From contig ML213520.1 in NCBI GenBank assembly GCA_004369045.1, positions 248,001 to 312,000 on the forward strand: a stretch of DNA of 64,000 nt, written 5' to 3'. The DNA comes from Heliocybe sulcata (Eukaryota; Basidiomycota; Agaricomycetes; Gloeophyllales; Gloeophyllaceae). Made by a program: the position numbers and the translations under genes. Shown in pieces: positions 1 through 11,981 of this stretch. The first letter of the stretch is position 1. Every line of letters starts with the position of its first letter. The notes under the pieces were generated by a model. It did no database searches, was not told the DNA's origin, and was given only the letters and a program-made list of their open reading frames with translations.

Positions 1-2048
1 ACACGCTGTAGTCCAAGCAACTAATGCAGATCCGCGGTGTACGATGGGTGTATTATTCTGATCGTGATCGAGCCGGGGCCGGCATTCTCCTTGGGCGAGA
101 AGATCTACTTGGGAGATATACTTCCGTTTTTGAAGGGGGGCGTCGCGGATCTAGGATGGGTCTCGGTGAATTGTCCCGCTGCCTGCCCTCGTAGACCTTT
201 TGGAGTCCGAGTCTGCGTCTGACCTGGGCCTGTCCTTTGATCAGTTGGGTGAAGCTTTGAAGGCTGAGCGCTGGCTTCTCGGTGGTTTTAGCAGGCACGG
301 TGGACGACGAATTTGAAGGAAGCGAGTGTGCGATGCGATAGGAAACGGAAGCCCTCCTTTGTCCACCGAGAGATGGATATGGATCAGTGGTCTCGGAGGC
401 TTTCAGGGCCTCATGCATCTTGGCAATTCGGATAAAACGTAGGTACCCGTTGAGTTGCATGCAGGACCTCTGAGATGAAAGCGCCACTCGGCAGGGACGT
501 GCGGGTCGGTTATGACAATCCGAATCTGAGGTGCGTGGTGGCTTCATCTGCACCCGTGCGGGGGACTATGCCCAAGCAGGTGTACTGAGAGAATGATGTG
601 AGGTTTAATCGCCGGGGTGATCCCGCTGGCAACTGGCGACGAGTGTGACGGTGGGAATCACGCGCACGTCGGATCGCTTGATCACAACTTGTGGTTGACA
701 GATTTAATCTGTTGTGTCAGGCATCACATTTGTGTCCGGTCAGGCCCCGGCTATTAGAGATTAAAGGGGGGAGGTGCGAGTGCGTACGGTGGATGAATGG
801 AATGATGGGCGTGCGCGATCATGTTTCGGCGTCAGCGTGATGCGCTCTACACGACAGTTGGAGGGGTCCTCATTCATCACAGCGGCCCGGGGAGTGACTC
901 ATCGGTAGGAGCTCGGAGCTTCTCCTGTCATTGTTTCCTCACAGACCGTGCGGCAAAGCCGGAGATTTAGGAAGACGGTCGACGAGGGGCGGGAGATTTG
1001 GGTGTGTCGCTGTCAGGCTTCTGTTGGATGAGTCAGCTGCAAACTTTGCTTGTGGGGGAAGGGGTGGTATATATAACGCAGGTCGAGGTGTATGCCCTGA
1101 GGAGAGGTTATTGGATGTGGTGTGTGCCGACGGCAGGTAGTGTGGTGTCATGTGGCGTGGGGTGATGATCACGGGACCAGTTTGTACCGCGTTAATTAGC
1201 CGTGTCACGAGAGCGCGTCTGACGCGTCGATACATACAGCATATTCATAACGGAGACATCCAAGATCGCTATTCACAGAAGTGGAAGAGATGTGTGGGGC
1301 TTTGAATGTTCGCAATGTGTAAGCTGGGGACAGAAGGCGTTTTATTGCATGCAGCGCCTCCCCGTGAGGTCTTTGTAAGCAGACAATTCCGAGCGTAACT
1401 GGAACCGAGGTTCGAGCAATGGTGTTTGCTTTGACATCCGTAGCAATCGGAGAGTTCACTGTGATATGCATCTAAAAGGGGCGCCTAAGGGTATGTCAAG
1501 CTATCCTGGCAACTGGTACTTGTACTTCGGCTGCTCATATGTCAGCATGCCAGAAATGACTCTGGACGAACGGGACCATGATGCTGCGGCGTTATAATGA
1601 AAGCCTCCAGGTCGCCCGCTCGCGATTGTCCTTTTGACTACTGAGCATAAGTTCTACAGCCTACATGTTTGAGTTAACATGAGTCCCCAGTGACGCTCAG
1701 CTACACACGGGTAACACGGCTCGGCATTTGCCGAAGGGACGCGCCGGCACAGCCGCTGCCGCGATTATCGCTGGACCGTCAAGCTCAAACACAACTTACA
1801 CTGGCGAAACCAAAAGTGTCAGCTCCCCTCTCTCCATCCTTCCTGCCGATCTTTACGGCCTTACTCTGCGTCCTCAGCTCTATCCTATTCTTCATCCTAT
1901 ACCGCACTTATACCATGGTCAGTTGTCATTTGATGGGGTGATTGCGATGCATGCCTGAACGATCGCTTCATGGTCCGTAATGAAATTTCGATGGAATGCA
2001 ATGTGGTGTTGGTAGTCGAGAACCAGTAAGGGGAAGGTGGACAAGCAG
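1..2048. other. Left-edge region without a supported gene
   Basis: No open frame here belongs to a family I recognise. The best coding-like stretch is a minus-strand frame at about 53-553, rich in Ser, Arg and Pro. A pyrimidine-poor AG acceptor-like site lies just before its first Met, so it could be the last exon of a gene, but it has no domain. A TATA-like run (tatatata) sits at 1068-1075 with no convincing gene behind it. Both strands also carry several overlapping frames of 60-100 codons, which is what GC-rich non-coding fungal DNA gives by chance. Confidence 0.4.
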
Positions 2049-3305
2049 ATGGAGGAGAAGATCTCGCAGTTTGTTGCCGTGACTGGAGCTTCGTGAGTGG
2101 GCCCGTCTTGCCTGTCAACTCCTTCGGCCGCGGTCGAGTGTTGCGTCCACGCAGGAGCATGCATTGAACGTATACCCCTGTCTCACAGATCGAGAGATGC
2201 CAAGCGTCTGATCGAGCAGTACAAGCACGTCGAAGTCGCTATCAACGCATACTACAACGACGCGTCGTCTCGGACATCGAGCCACAGCGGGGCGTCAACG
2301 AGTAAATTGAACAGCCTATTCGATCAATACAAGGGTACGTCTGGAGTTGCGCTGCCAGCACCATCTGCCGCGCGAACTGACTTGCCTGTTCGCGATCCGA
2401 AAGACCCGGATGGGGACTCGATAACGGTGGACGGGACTATCAAACTATGTCAAGACCTTGGCGTCGATCCGGAGGACGTGGTCCTCCTCGCGGTCGCTTA
2501 CGAACTCAAATCCCCCCGAGTCGGAGAGTGGAGCAGGCAAGGCTGGGTCGAAGGCTGGAAAGCGCTCGGGTAAGCTCGGTACGGCTGCGTCACGAGAGGG
2601 TGACAATAAGGGTATAGCCCTGTGATTGACGGATGGTGGTGTACAGGGTCGACACGGTTGCGAACATGAAGGCTTCATTACTACGACTCCGGGACAAACT
2701 TGGCTCGGACCCTCATTACTTCCAGCAGGTGTATTCACATACGTTCGACTTTGCTAGGCCGGAAGGCGCGAGGGTCCTTAGTAAGTTCGATCGTCCATCA
2801 AATAATGCTCGATCTGTGCTAATGGATGGAGCAGGCGTCGAGACCGCGCAGGCGTTTTGGGGTCTCCTACTCCCTCATGGTCTGCAAGGCGGCGCGCTGG
2901 CGCACATCCCTTCCAAAGACGGCGATGACGACGTCGATATGGGAGGATCCCAGGAAGGCTGGCAAGAAGAGCACATACAATGGTGGTTCGACTTCCTCAA
3001 TGAGAAGGCGGGAAAGGGGGTCAGCAAAGATACGTGGATGATGGTGGGCCGTTCAGATGCTATTCTCGGGCTGATCCATATATACATGACTTCTCGTGTT
3101 CGCCCCCGCAGTTTCTGGATTTCGTCCGGACGATCGACTCCAAGTTCGTCAAGTATGATGAGGAAGGTGAGTTCTGGGCCCGGCGCCGGGGCTTGGACTG
3201 CAAACGTGCTGATGATGATGATGCCTTTCTGGTCTTTTAGCTGCTTGGCCTTCCACGATTGACGACTTTGTGGAATACGCGAGAGGACGAGCGGGATCTG
3301 CGTAG
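2049..3305 (+). CDS. dcn1: DCN1-like cullin neddylation E3 cofactor
   Basis: Scaffold-type E3 that promotes Nedd8 transfer from Ubc12 to cullins, acting in nucleus and cytosol. Six exons fit in phase: 2049-2092, 2189-2569, 2647-2780, 2835-3043, 3112-3166 and 3241-3305, giving 295 residues (yeast Dcn1 is about 270). The N-terminus (MEEKISQFVAVTGAS, joined to SRDAKRLIEQY) is a UBA-like three-helix segment. The rest is the potentiating-neddylation (PONY) domain, with DPEDVVLLAVAYELKS, GVDTVANMKASL, the WWFDFLNEK helix, FLDFVRTID and the C-terminal AAWPSTIDDFVEYAR block. The ATG at 2049 is chosen because it begins the UBA segment directly; a short upstream exon cannot be excluded. Acidic residues (GDDDVDMGGSQEG) make a small insert before the WWF helix. 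Family assignment is firm; UTRs are not defined. Confidence 0.93.
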
Positions 3306-6300
3306 CTCGCTGTGATAGGGGCTGCGAATGGAGGAGCACCAAGGCCGGTGATGTACGTTTCTTGGAGAGGATGTGCGTTCGCGAAGGGTATCTTGTATTG
3401 TGACTGTTTGGGAACTCGACTGCTTGGGGCAGTCCTTGAAAATAGCTCCTGTGCGAGAAGGCGAGTTTATCAAAGAGAACCCCGAATCATGGTTGTACGA
3501 CATCCCGGGATGTTCTCCAGACGCGGTCTGCTTGGTCCCGGCTGCAAAGAAGCTACCATCGCATCGCTACACCTTGTCCGGGCTTCAAGGACTTGTGACC
3601 ACTGCGAGATATACCCATCCTGGTTATCAGGACGGCTGGCGACAGCAAGTGCAGGACGGAGCAGACTTGGTACACTATAATGATCCGGCAAAGGTGCTCC
3701 CCGTATATCCGTAGCGCGCTCACAGGATGCTCGCCTGTAAATAGCGACCTTCGATATCAATTCGGGATATCAGTCATGAAGCGAGTTGTGGATGCGGCTG
3801 TTGAGGGGACGCGGAAGGAAATCGGCTGGTAGATGACCGATGGCAAAAGGCATTCCGCGTTGCAATAGGCTCAGTAGGACGCTGCTTGTACCGGTTATAT
3901 GAATGGGCTCATGGCCCTCAGTCGGCAGTCTTACTTGCGCCTAAAGGCACGTACGTTCAATATGACCTTCTGAGAGATTTTGGTACGACATGGGCGATAT
4001 GGGGAAGAAGGGGCTGCGGGTGCATCAGACGGCCGGATGGTTCGTAGCTTAGAATAGTCTGGACTTACGCGCTGATAGGATCCTGGCACTTTAGAAGCGT
4101 GTCATGGTGCAGATGATCGGCTCGCTGCTTGAGCGCGAAGGGTCGTTCTCCGAGACAGCAGCGATGGGAGAAACGTAGATTCCTTGATTACCGAGAGCCG
4201 GGGCGACGCTGTAGACGACACTGCCGCTGCAAGTATGCTTGGTGATTCACTGATGACCAGACATCATTAAAGCCATCTCCCGGTTGTTGCTTTCTCTATG
4301 TAATGAAATTACTTACGCGGGATCCATGCGTATGAGGATTTCTGAACAGTCTTCGGTTGTCCAGAGGACGTCCATGTAATTGGCAGACCGCGTGACACCA
4401 AATGTTTGGGTTAGGGAGTCTTGCATCCCTTTCCTTATGGACAAAACGTCGCTTTGAGTCGGAGAGACCGAGAAGAGAACATAGTGATAGCGGGGCGTGA
4501 GCCGCTGTCGCGACATGTGGGATCTTCGCTCCCAACGGTACGGATCAGCTAAATCTTCAGTATTCGGAAGAAAACTCGCCCTTTGTGGCCTAACTAATCA
4601 CTGCTATGGTTGGTGGTTTCGCGACACTAGAGAGTAAGCTTAAGTCCCGAATCTCAGTTGGCCACATTGCACGTGAGTTTCCCACGACCAGTCTGTCCTC
4701 GCGATCGCGTGTTTCTGTCTCTGGCATACGCACCTTTGTTTCTGTCACCAATGCGACTACCGTGCTCCTCCGTCCCTACTGCTTCACGCTGATATCCAAA
4801 GTGTCTTATGCAACGTGCACGAAAAGCTCGCAGTTCCAAGCCCCTGTCTGGCAAGCCTCTATCGTTTCCTGGGGCTCCGGGGTGTCGCCGGAGATACCAG
4901 GTCACCGACTCGGGTTACAAGCTTCACAGCTCCTGATCTGAACTCCTAGTCGGAATCTTTATTCAGGAGATGCTTGGACTGGAGATCTCAGGCTCTACGA
5001 CGGCTACTCCCACGAATCCTGCGGTAGACCAGGCCAGGCTATGGTCGAGGTCAGCCCCGAAGGAGGAAGAGCAAGACTGTGTAGTCGCCTGGGGATATCA
5101 GAGCTCGCACTACCTAGACCGATCAAGTCCTCGGCCTATGATCTGGACATCCTGAAACCTCGGATCGCTCCGTCCAACCTTCTCCCCCTGGTATGCTACG
5201 ATAGCCACCGAGGACCCGTATCGCTGGGCAAATCGTTGCATCTCGCATCAGTCAAATTCTCAGTAAGTTACCGAATTACATGTACTATGCTAACCAGTTA
5301 AGATTCTACTTGTACCGAGGGACCCCCCTCGCGATGATCTCACGATCCGGAAATTTATAGTCAAAACTGCAGTCAAGTGACGAATTTGACGTATTGGCTT
5401 CCGCTCCTGACTCTTAATTGTTTAAAAACGTCACAGGCGACCAGCGGGGGACTGTCCTCATTCCGAGGCATTCTCTTCCCCCACCCACGAAGGATCTTGA
5501 TTTCTCACCTAGTTCCGGGTTGCCCGAGTGAACGCGAGTGAGACCTCTGACTTCTTGGAACCAGCAGAACGAGGAGAGCTTACAAGTGCTCAAATGCTTC
5601 TACCAATGTACCGTGGTGCTACCTTGGTCACCACTGCGCAGCCCAGTTCGACCCCTTGAATCTGATCATGATTGGCTGCTTTTCTCACTGACATCCAGGA
5701 ACGCCCCGCTTACTCAGTAGCAGACAAACTCTGGGCATCTGCATCGATTTGCCGTCGTCCTGGACCACAAACTGCGCTTCTTGCAAGGTACCTACACGCT
5801 CACTCCCAGACGACGGCCAAATGCGTAAATATCAGACTCCGCCGGGGAACCGCCCTTCTTTCGGTTCGTCGGTCTCTTTTATGATCTGCCTTCCCTCGGG
5901 CGTTGGCCCTCGTCATTGGTATACAGTCCGTCGGAGCGGAGTCACTGCACGATCTCGGCGGCCTTCGGTGAGCGTCTCGTTCTCGGCTTGTTCCACATAC
6001 TTCTGGGCACCAGCTCCTGTTGTAAATCCTCTAGGAGACTGTATGCCATCCCAGCCGACGGTACTCTCTCCGATGCCCAGTACGTTGGAACTTGCTCTCG
6101 CGCTGGCGAATCGGTGCGGAAGCCCCGGCTCTGACCGCAACGGCGCGGTTCCTCGATGTCTGAAACGGCGTCTGTGCTACGCACTGCTCTGGATCATCTT
6201 GAGGACAGTTCCCGGTTACGAATTACGGAGGCAGACGTCAAATTACAAGTTCCTGCTTCCCGGGATCCAGCGACTCGTTCCTTTTGGCTATCCAGTCTGG

Positions 6301-7075
6301 ACTTCGTGCATGTTCTACATCCATTCTACGTTAGCCTTCGGAGCGGACCATATACTTCTGAGCCTAGGCTGATCGCAATGTCGCAGGTGCCTCGTACTCC
6401 CAAGATACAACTACATACCACACCAAAGGACGACATAAAAGACCGTCGCAGTCCCCAGTCTCTTTGAATTGCCACGGCTCGTCCGGAAAGTTCATACCAC
6501 AAGGAACATATTCTGTCTTTCCGGAATCCTGCTGTCTATGAACGTCGGAAAAATCCACTGTACACGCTGGTATGAGCGGGTTACACCACATGTTAATGAA
6601 ACATATCAATAACGGTCATATTTACTCTGCATACCGGGTGACCGCCGATGTCCATAGCTGTTGCAATCAGCAGGCACTATCTGAGTGTCAAGCCCAGCTG
6701 TGAATTGGCTGGGAATATAGTTGTATATACTGTCTACTTTCTCCTTATACTGAATATGAATTACTCGAGTATTCACGTACTTCGGTATGTCAGTCTGTGA
6801 GGCCTGAGGCATTATGACCAGGAGAACATGGTAGAACCCGGTTGCGATATATCGTCGCCGCCACCGTCGGCAACGCCCTATGCACGTCTTTCCCGCATCT
6901 TTTCCGTGCTTTCTGAACACATACCGTTCCCCTAAACAGATATGCTTACTTGCTGCTGCAATGGGTTCTAATCACAAAGAAGATAGTACCATATCGGCCC
7001 CGGCGATATTGATCACCCCTGCAGACGACCAATAAAATACGACAGTATGTCTCTCTTTGGATCCCTTCAGCTACC
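3306..7075. other. Gene-poor stretch with coding-like debris
   Basis: Nearly 3.8 kb without a gene I can name. Two places look partly coding on the plus strand. 3373-3714 is one open frame with normal amino-acid composition but no motif and no start context. 4606-6470 is a chain of short open segments separated by possible donors and acceptors (for example a GTGAGT at about 4673 and a tctcag at about 5260), again with no domain I know. Both may be remnants of decayed genes. The last 60 bases before 7076 are the promoter of the first Old Yellow Enzyme gene, with a CCAATAAAAT run at about 7029-7038. Confidence 0.4.
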
Positions 7076-8290
7076 ATGTCTGCTGTCCACAAGTCGAAAC
7101 TCTTCGAGCCCGTCACCGTCGGGACCGTCAGGCTGCAGCACCGGGTGGTGATGGCCCCTCTAACCCGGTTCCGGAACGTCAACAAGCATATTCCCTCCGA
7201 CATGGCTCCAGAGTACTACAGCCAGCGAGCGAGCGTGCCTGGAACGCTGCTCATTTCGGAAGCGACGTTCGTGGCTGAGAGGGCGGGAGGGTACCCCTAC
7301 GCGCCAGGGGTATGGAGCTCAGAACAGATACAGGGTTGGAAGAAGGTGCGTCTCCATTTCTTGGAGCGCTATGATACAGGTTAACCCTGTCTAAGGTGAC
7401 GGATGCCGTGCACGCAAAGGGCTCTTTCATCTTCTGCCAGCTATGGGCACTCGGACGCGCTGCGAATCCAAAGGAGTTAGCGAAGGCGAACCTGCCGTTC
7501 GTCTCGTCATCCGATGTGCCCCTGCCCGAGACCACGGTCGCGCCCCGTCCGCTCACGGTGCCCGAGATCAAGGAGTATGCGGAGCTATTCGCGCAGGCAG
7601 CGAAGAACGCCTTGGCGGCCGGATTTGACGGTGTGGAGGTGCATGGTGCGAACGGGTACCTCCTGGATCAGTTTCTGCAGGATATGTGCAACAAGCGGAC
7701 AGACCAGTACGGCGGTAGCATCGAGGGCCGGTGTCGGTTTCCGCTGGAAGTGCTCGATGCGGTGACGAAGGCCGTCGGGCAGAACAAGACAGCCATCCGG
7801 CTGAGTCCTTGGGAGCTGTTCCAAGGTGCGTATGCGTATCAACTGTCGTCCCATCTTACACTGACGCCACTCTCACACAGGCATGCGCATGAAGGAGCCA
7901 GAACCCACCTTCTCGCACCTTGTTCGCGCCATCAAGGCCGCCTACCCCGATTTTGCGTACCTCCACGTTACCGAGCCGCGCGTGCACTCGGGCGAGGACC
8001 GCGAGCCGCAGCCGGGCGAATCGAATGACTTTATGCGCGCCATCTGGGCGCCCAAGCCGCTCATGTCCGCGGGCGGGTACACACGCGAGCTCGCGCTCGA
8101 AGCGGCGGACAAGCACGACAACAGCTTGGTCGCGTTCGGGCGGATGTTCATCTCGAACCCGGATCTGCCGCTGAGGTTGAAGAAGAAAAGCCCACTTAAC
8201 GAGTATAATCGGGCGACGTTCTATACGCAGGGCAAGGAAGGGTACATTGACTACCCGTTCTTGAAGGAGGGGCTAAAGGCGATGTTATGA
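7076..8290 (+). CDS. Old Yellow Enzyme family NADPH:flavin oxidoreductase, copy 1
   Basis: FMN-dependent ene-reductase that reduces activated C=C bonds of alpha,beta-unsaturated carbonyls with NADPH; expected to be cytosolic. Three exons (7076-7345, 7396-7825, 7881-8290) give 369 residues, normal for the family. A TIM barrel is complete: MAPLTR near residue 27 (flavin-contacting Thr), the LWALGRAA strand, and the catalytic block EVHGANGYLLDQF, where His173 and Asn176 bind the substrate oxygen and Tyr178 is the proton donor. FGRMFISNPDLPLRL near the end is the FMN phosphate-binding region. Exon 2 joins at VTDAVHAKGS (GTG codon, not a start). The next gene is a tandem paralogue with the same intron positions. 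A CCAAT/AATAAAA run about 40 nt upstream is the only promoter element seen. Confidence 0.95.
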
Positions 8291-8960
8291 ACATCCCCAC
8301 CGTAACATCAAGACGGTGCTTCAGGAGGTATGGTACTTCGTGCGTTCGGTCATACATACCACTAAAGGATAGGGGGTCTTTGTTTTCTCCTGTTCTCTAA
8401 GGCCGAACGCATTCCCACTCGATGCCTTGAATATACGGGGCTGTGAGTCACCTCAGTGGGTGGTCTCTCACTTGCTGAGCAACGCCGCCTTCCTTGTCCT
8501 TGTTAGTGCGACCTACATTGACTCATGCTGGCTCAACTCCTTCCCACAAGCGTCGCGCTTGATATGCAGCGGCACCGCATTCCATCAGTTCCACGGTTAG
8601 GGAGAGTCCTTCCGGTATCGGATCAATCCGCCAATGTTAAGTCGCACCGAATTTGGTCTTCTCAGAGCTCTCGATGATAAACATACCTCAAACCCAAAAT
8701 ATATCAGTTGGCACTTGGCCTCTTCTAGTTAAGGACAGGGACTCCGCCAGCACTGGTGCCGACCATGTAAATTGCAGACTAATCACATAACTAAACCGGT
8801 TGCGCCCGCAAGTCGTCGACTCATCCTCGACCTCGGCAAGCCGCGATAGCCTGAATAGAGGTACCGTCAGGATCAGCTATAAAGCCCACCGGGAACCATA
8901 GGCTCTCGAATCCAACCCCAAAAGCAGCTTTCCCTCTCCTGCACTGATTCAGTCATCACT
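8291..8960. other. Spacer between the two Old Yellow Enzyme genes
   Basis: Contains the 3' end of copy 1 and the promoter of copy 2. No gene was found. A TATA box lies at 8877-8884. Confidence 0.6.
8877..8884 (+). promoter_or_regulatory. TATA box of Old Yellow Enzyme copy 2
   Basis: The sequence ctataaag lies 77 nt before the ATG at 8961, followed by a pyrimidine-rich leader (tttccctctcctgc), a usual fungal promoter layout. It was called by position and sequence only. Confidence 0.45.
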
Positions 8961-10168
8961 ATGTCTTCTCAGACCACCTCTCAGCTCTTCCAGCCTACCC
9001 AGGTCGGCGACATCAGGCTACAGCACCGGGTCGTACTGGCTCCCCTGACGCGTCTGCGCGCCGATGATCAGCACGTCCACACCGACCTCGCCGTAGAGTA
9101 CTATGCTCAGCGAGCAAGCGTGCCCGGAACGTTGCTTATCAGCGAGGCCACATTTATCGCGATGCGCGCAGGGGGGTACCCGCACGTCCCCGGAATCTGG
9201 AGTCCCGACCAGGTGAAGGCATGGAAGAAGGTGGGTGTCACAACTCGATGCGCACCTTTGTAGCATCGAGTTCACTTTCTGGTTGCATGCGTTGCAGGTC
9301 ACGGATGCGGTGCACGCAAAAGGGTCGTACATCTTCTGTCAGCTGTGGGCGCTCGGCCGTGCCGCGTACCCCGACTATCTGGGGAAGTTCGATTTGCCCC
9401 TCGTGTCCGCGTCCGATCTGCCCATGCCGGACAGCAAAAATGTTCCTCGTCCCTTGACTGTCGAGGAGATCCGTGAATACGTTGAACTATACCGCCAGGC
9501 TGCGAAGAATGCAATCGAGGCAGGGTTTGACGGCGTCGAGGTCCACAACGCCAACGGGTACCTGTTGGATCAGTTCGTGCAGGACGTCAGCAACAAGCGG
9601 ACGGACGATTATGGTGGGAGCATAGAGAACAGGTGCAGGTTCGGTCTCGAAGTCGTGAAAGCGGTTACGGACGCAATAGGGCAGAAGAGGACTGGTATAC
9701 GATTCGGCCCCTGGGAGCAATTCCAAGGTCAGTGTGTAGTGGTTGCGCGATTGCGCTGAAATCTTAAAATGTGGCTCAGGTATGCGCATGGCCGAGCCGA
9801 AACCAACATTCTCGTACTTCGTCAAGACGATACGGGACACGTACCCCGACTTTGCCTACGTCCACGTCACGGAGCCTCGTATCTACGTCGCTTACGACCG
9901 CGAGCCCGAGCCCGGCGAGTCGAACGACTTCATTCGCGACATTTGGTCGCCGCGGCCACTGATCACTGCAGGAGGGTATACACGTGACTTGGCTATGGAG
10001 GTGGCCGACAGGACCGGCGACCTCGTTGCTTTCGGGCGCTTCTTCATCTCCAATCCCGATCTGCCACTTCGATTGATGAAGGACATACCATTGAACATGT
10101 ATAATCGGGATACCTTCTACGCGCAGACTGGGGAGGGATACATAGATTACCCGTTTGCTGAAAAGTAG
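8961..10168 (+). CDS. Old Yellow Enzyme family NADPH:flavin oxidoreductase, copy 2
   Basis: Same reaction as the preceding gene: an FMN ene-reductase. Exons 8961-9230, 9298-9727 and 9780-10168 give 362 residues. Exon 1 (270 nt) and exon 2 (430 nt) match copy 1 in length exactly and both introns fall at the same codon positions, so the two arose by tandem duplication. Visible motifs are LAPLTRLR near residue 28, the LWALGRAAYP strand, the catalytic EVHNANGYLLDQFVQD block (His, Asn, Tyr retained) and FGRFFISNPDLPLRL. Residues differ widely between copies (for example HGANG against HNANG, and RTDDYGGSIENR against RTDQYGGSIEGR), so the duplication is not recent and substrate preference may have diverged. 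It ends in FAEK, seven residues shorter than copy 1. Confidence 0.95.
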
Positions 10169-10412
10169 ATTCCACTAGGATTATGATTATAATGGGCGTA
10201 ATGTTGATGCTGACATTGAGAGGTGTTTGCTTGATACTAATAATTGAGTGGGGTGCGTTCGTTGACTTTGACCGTACTATGTCCTCCGAGTCCAACGGGG
10301 GACATCTCGCCTCTTCACATACCGCACAACGTGGTGAGTCAAATGAGCTCATGAATCGTGAACGTGCGGACGCACCGAATACTCTGCCTCAACGTGACCA
10401 GACCGACGCAGG

Positions 10413-11981
10413 TTATCCTATGGCAACGCCTAGTCCCTTCTCCTTATTCACCCACCTTGAGATTTCTGTGACAGCAGAGTGAGGCTGCGTCTTGTATTCC
10501 ATGAGATATCCTTGAAGGCTTGCCATGGACAACTCTCTCTCGGGAACAGCGTCTGCGAACTGCGACGCCAAGGAGTCCATCTGGGCCTCGTTTAACTGCG
10601 GTGCTCGCTGCCTTCTCGACTTCCTGCAGGACGACACCTCGGATCGTCGGGAGTCCGTCTCCTTCGTCCCTTCACTACCCTGCGACTCTAGCTCGCTCTC
10701 CGAGCCTTCGCCCGGGGCATAGAACCTCCTGAACAGTTCTCCAGCCTGGAGGCGACTGGCTAGCTTGAACTCGACATGCTTATACATCCTTCCTGGGCGA
10801 CACAGCGCAGGATCCAGCACATGATGCTTGTTGGTGGTCGCAAATAGAATTCGACCCTCTTGTGCCCCGATTCCGTCGATGGCGTTCAGAAGCCCGCTCA
10901 GAGTGACTTTACTCCCTGTTTGCGGGGCAGGGACAGGAGGTGGAGTAGTACCACCCTGAGGAGTTTCAGAGATACTGTTAGCAGGTTCCAGGGTAGGCTT
11001 GGATTCCTCCCGATTTAATGTTCCGCTGAAAGCTGCGTCGATGTCCTCCATGATTGCGATGCACTTCTCGGGCAAGTCCACAATCAGTGAGCTCAGGCCG
11101 GAGTCATCCAGTCCGGCCTTATTCAATGTGACGATGTAGACGTTTAGTCCCAATTCGCCAGCGAGGCTCTGGATGGTACTCGTCTTACCCGTCCCCGGAG
11201 GGCCATACAATAGGTAGTTGCGGCGGAAAGGAATTCCGCGACGGTTGTACCAATTCTTGCTCTCCAGGAACTCCCGTGCGTCATCCAACAATCCTTCCTT
11301 CAGTCCAGGATCCAGAATAATGGACCACAAAGGTCGCTTGGGACAAGAGGCCACCCGACGCCAATCATTATAGTTATCGGAGGTGTAGACTGTGACCTCT
11401 TCTTTCTGCGATGCCTTGTAGGCGTTTTGGGCGTCAAGTAGTAAATGAGTAAGAGTAGAATGATCGGTAGTCATGATACGGATGACCATAGACTCCTCTT
11501 GCCTGCCATAGTATCCGGAGGTGGTCTCCCGGATGCGAGAAACAGACATATGCCGACCTCTGTACCACAGCCTCTGGGTCGCGCTAAAAGAAGGCAGGTA
11601 TGAGAATTTGCGCCAACTCTCATTCATGGAGACGTCAGTTTCGACGGGAATGGCGGGATATGTGGCGCCATAGTCCCGAGCGACCACCTGGAGGTCTCGT
11701 CCTCTTCGTGAGGCGGGATGCTGGGCTAGCCAAGCCATCATCCAGGAATAGGCATCGTCGCCTTCTTCAAAGGAGGCTTTAATGAAGAAGGATGACCAGA
11801 TGCTGTCACGAATGGTTGACCAGCTTTGTTGCAAATAGGACAAAGCTCTTCCAATAAGGAAGATTTTAGCGTATTCACGTAGACCAGGAAAAGAGAGCAC
11901 CTGGCCGAGCAATGCAATCAGAGCTAAAGAAGGGTCGTTATCCGCCAGTGTCGAATTGCGGACAGTGGTGGCATTTAGCAT
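10413..11981 (-). CDS. BCS1-like AAA ATPase
   Basis: Single open frame of 522 residues. Residues about 20-200 form a BCS1 N-terminal domain: a hydrophobic segment near 18-45, then MMAWLAQHP and a beta-rich region. The AAA module follows, with Walker A GPPGTGKTS at 260-268, Walker B CIAIMEDID at about 307-315, and the sensor and arginine-finger region ILFATTNKHHVLDPALCRPGR. A Pro/Thr/Ser-rich insert (PQGGTTPPPVPAP) lies between Walker B and the SGLLNAIDG helix, common in the large fungal BCS1-like subfamily. True Bcs1 inserts the Rieske protein into complex III at the mitochondrial inner membrane. This member has a long charged C-terminal tail and may be a divergent paralogue with another role. 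It has no intron, unlike most neighbours. Confidence 0.9.
   Translation of the reverse strand: MLNATTVRNSTLADNDPSLALIALLGQVLSFPGLREYAKIFLIGRALSYLQQSWSTIRDSIWSSFFIKASFEEGDDAYSWMMAWLAQHPASRRGRDLQVVARDYGATYPAIPVETDVSMNESWRKFSYLPSFSATQRLWYRGRHMSVSRIRETTSGYYGRQEESMVIRIMTTDHSTLTHLLLDAQNAYKASQKEEVTVYTSDNYNDWRRVASCPKRPLWSIILDPGLKEGLLDDAREFLESKNWYNRRGIPFRRNYLLYGPPGTGKTSTIQSLAGELGLNVYIVTLNKAGLDDSGLSSLIVDLPEKCIAIMEDIDAAFSGTLNREESKPTLEPANSISETPQGGTTPPPVPAPQTGSKVTLSGLLNAIDGIGAQEGRILFATTNKHHVLDPALCRPGRMYKHVEFKLASRLQAGELFRRFYAPGEGSESELESQGSEGTKETDSRRSEVSSCRKSRRQRAPQLNEAQMDSLASQFADAVPERELSMASLQGYLMEYKTQPHSAVTEISRWVNKEKGLGVAIG

Noticed and set aside
1068-1075. TATA-like run as a promoter
   Set aside because: No gene with support follows on either strand.
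3373-3714. 113-codon plus-strand frame just downstream of DCN1
   Set aside because: Composition looks ordinary but there is no motif or convincing start, and overlapping frames on both strands are equally long. Left as debris.
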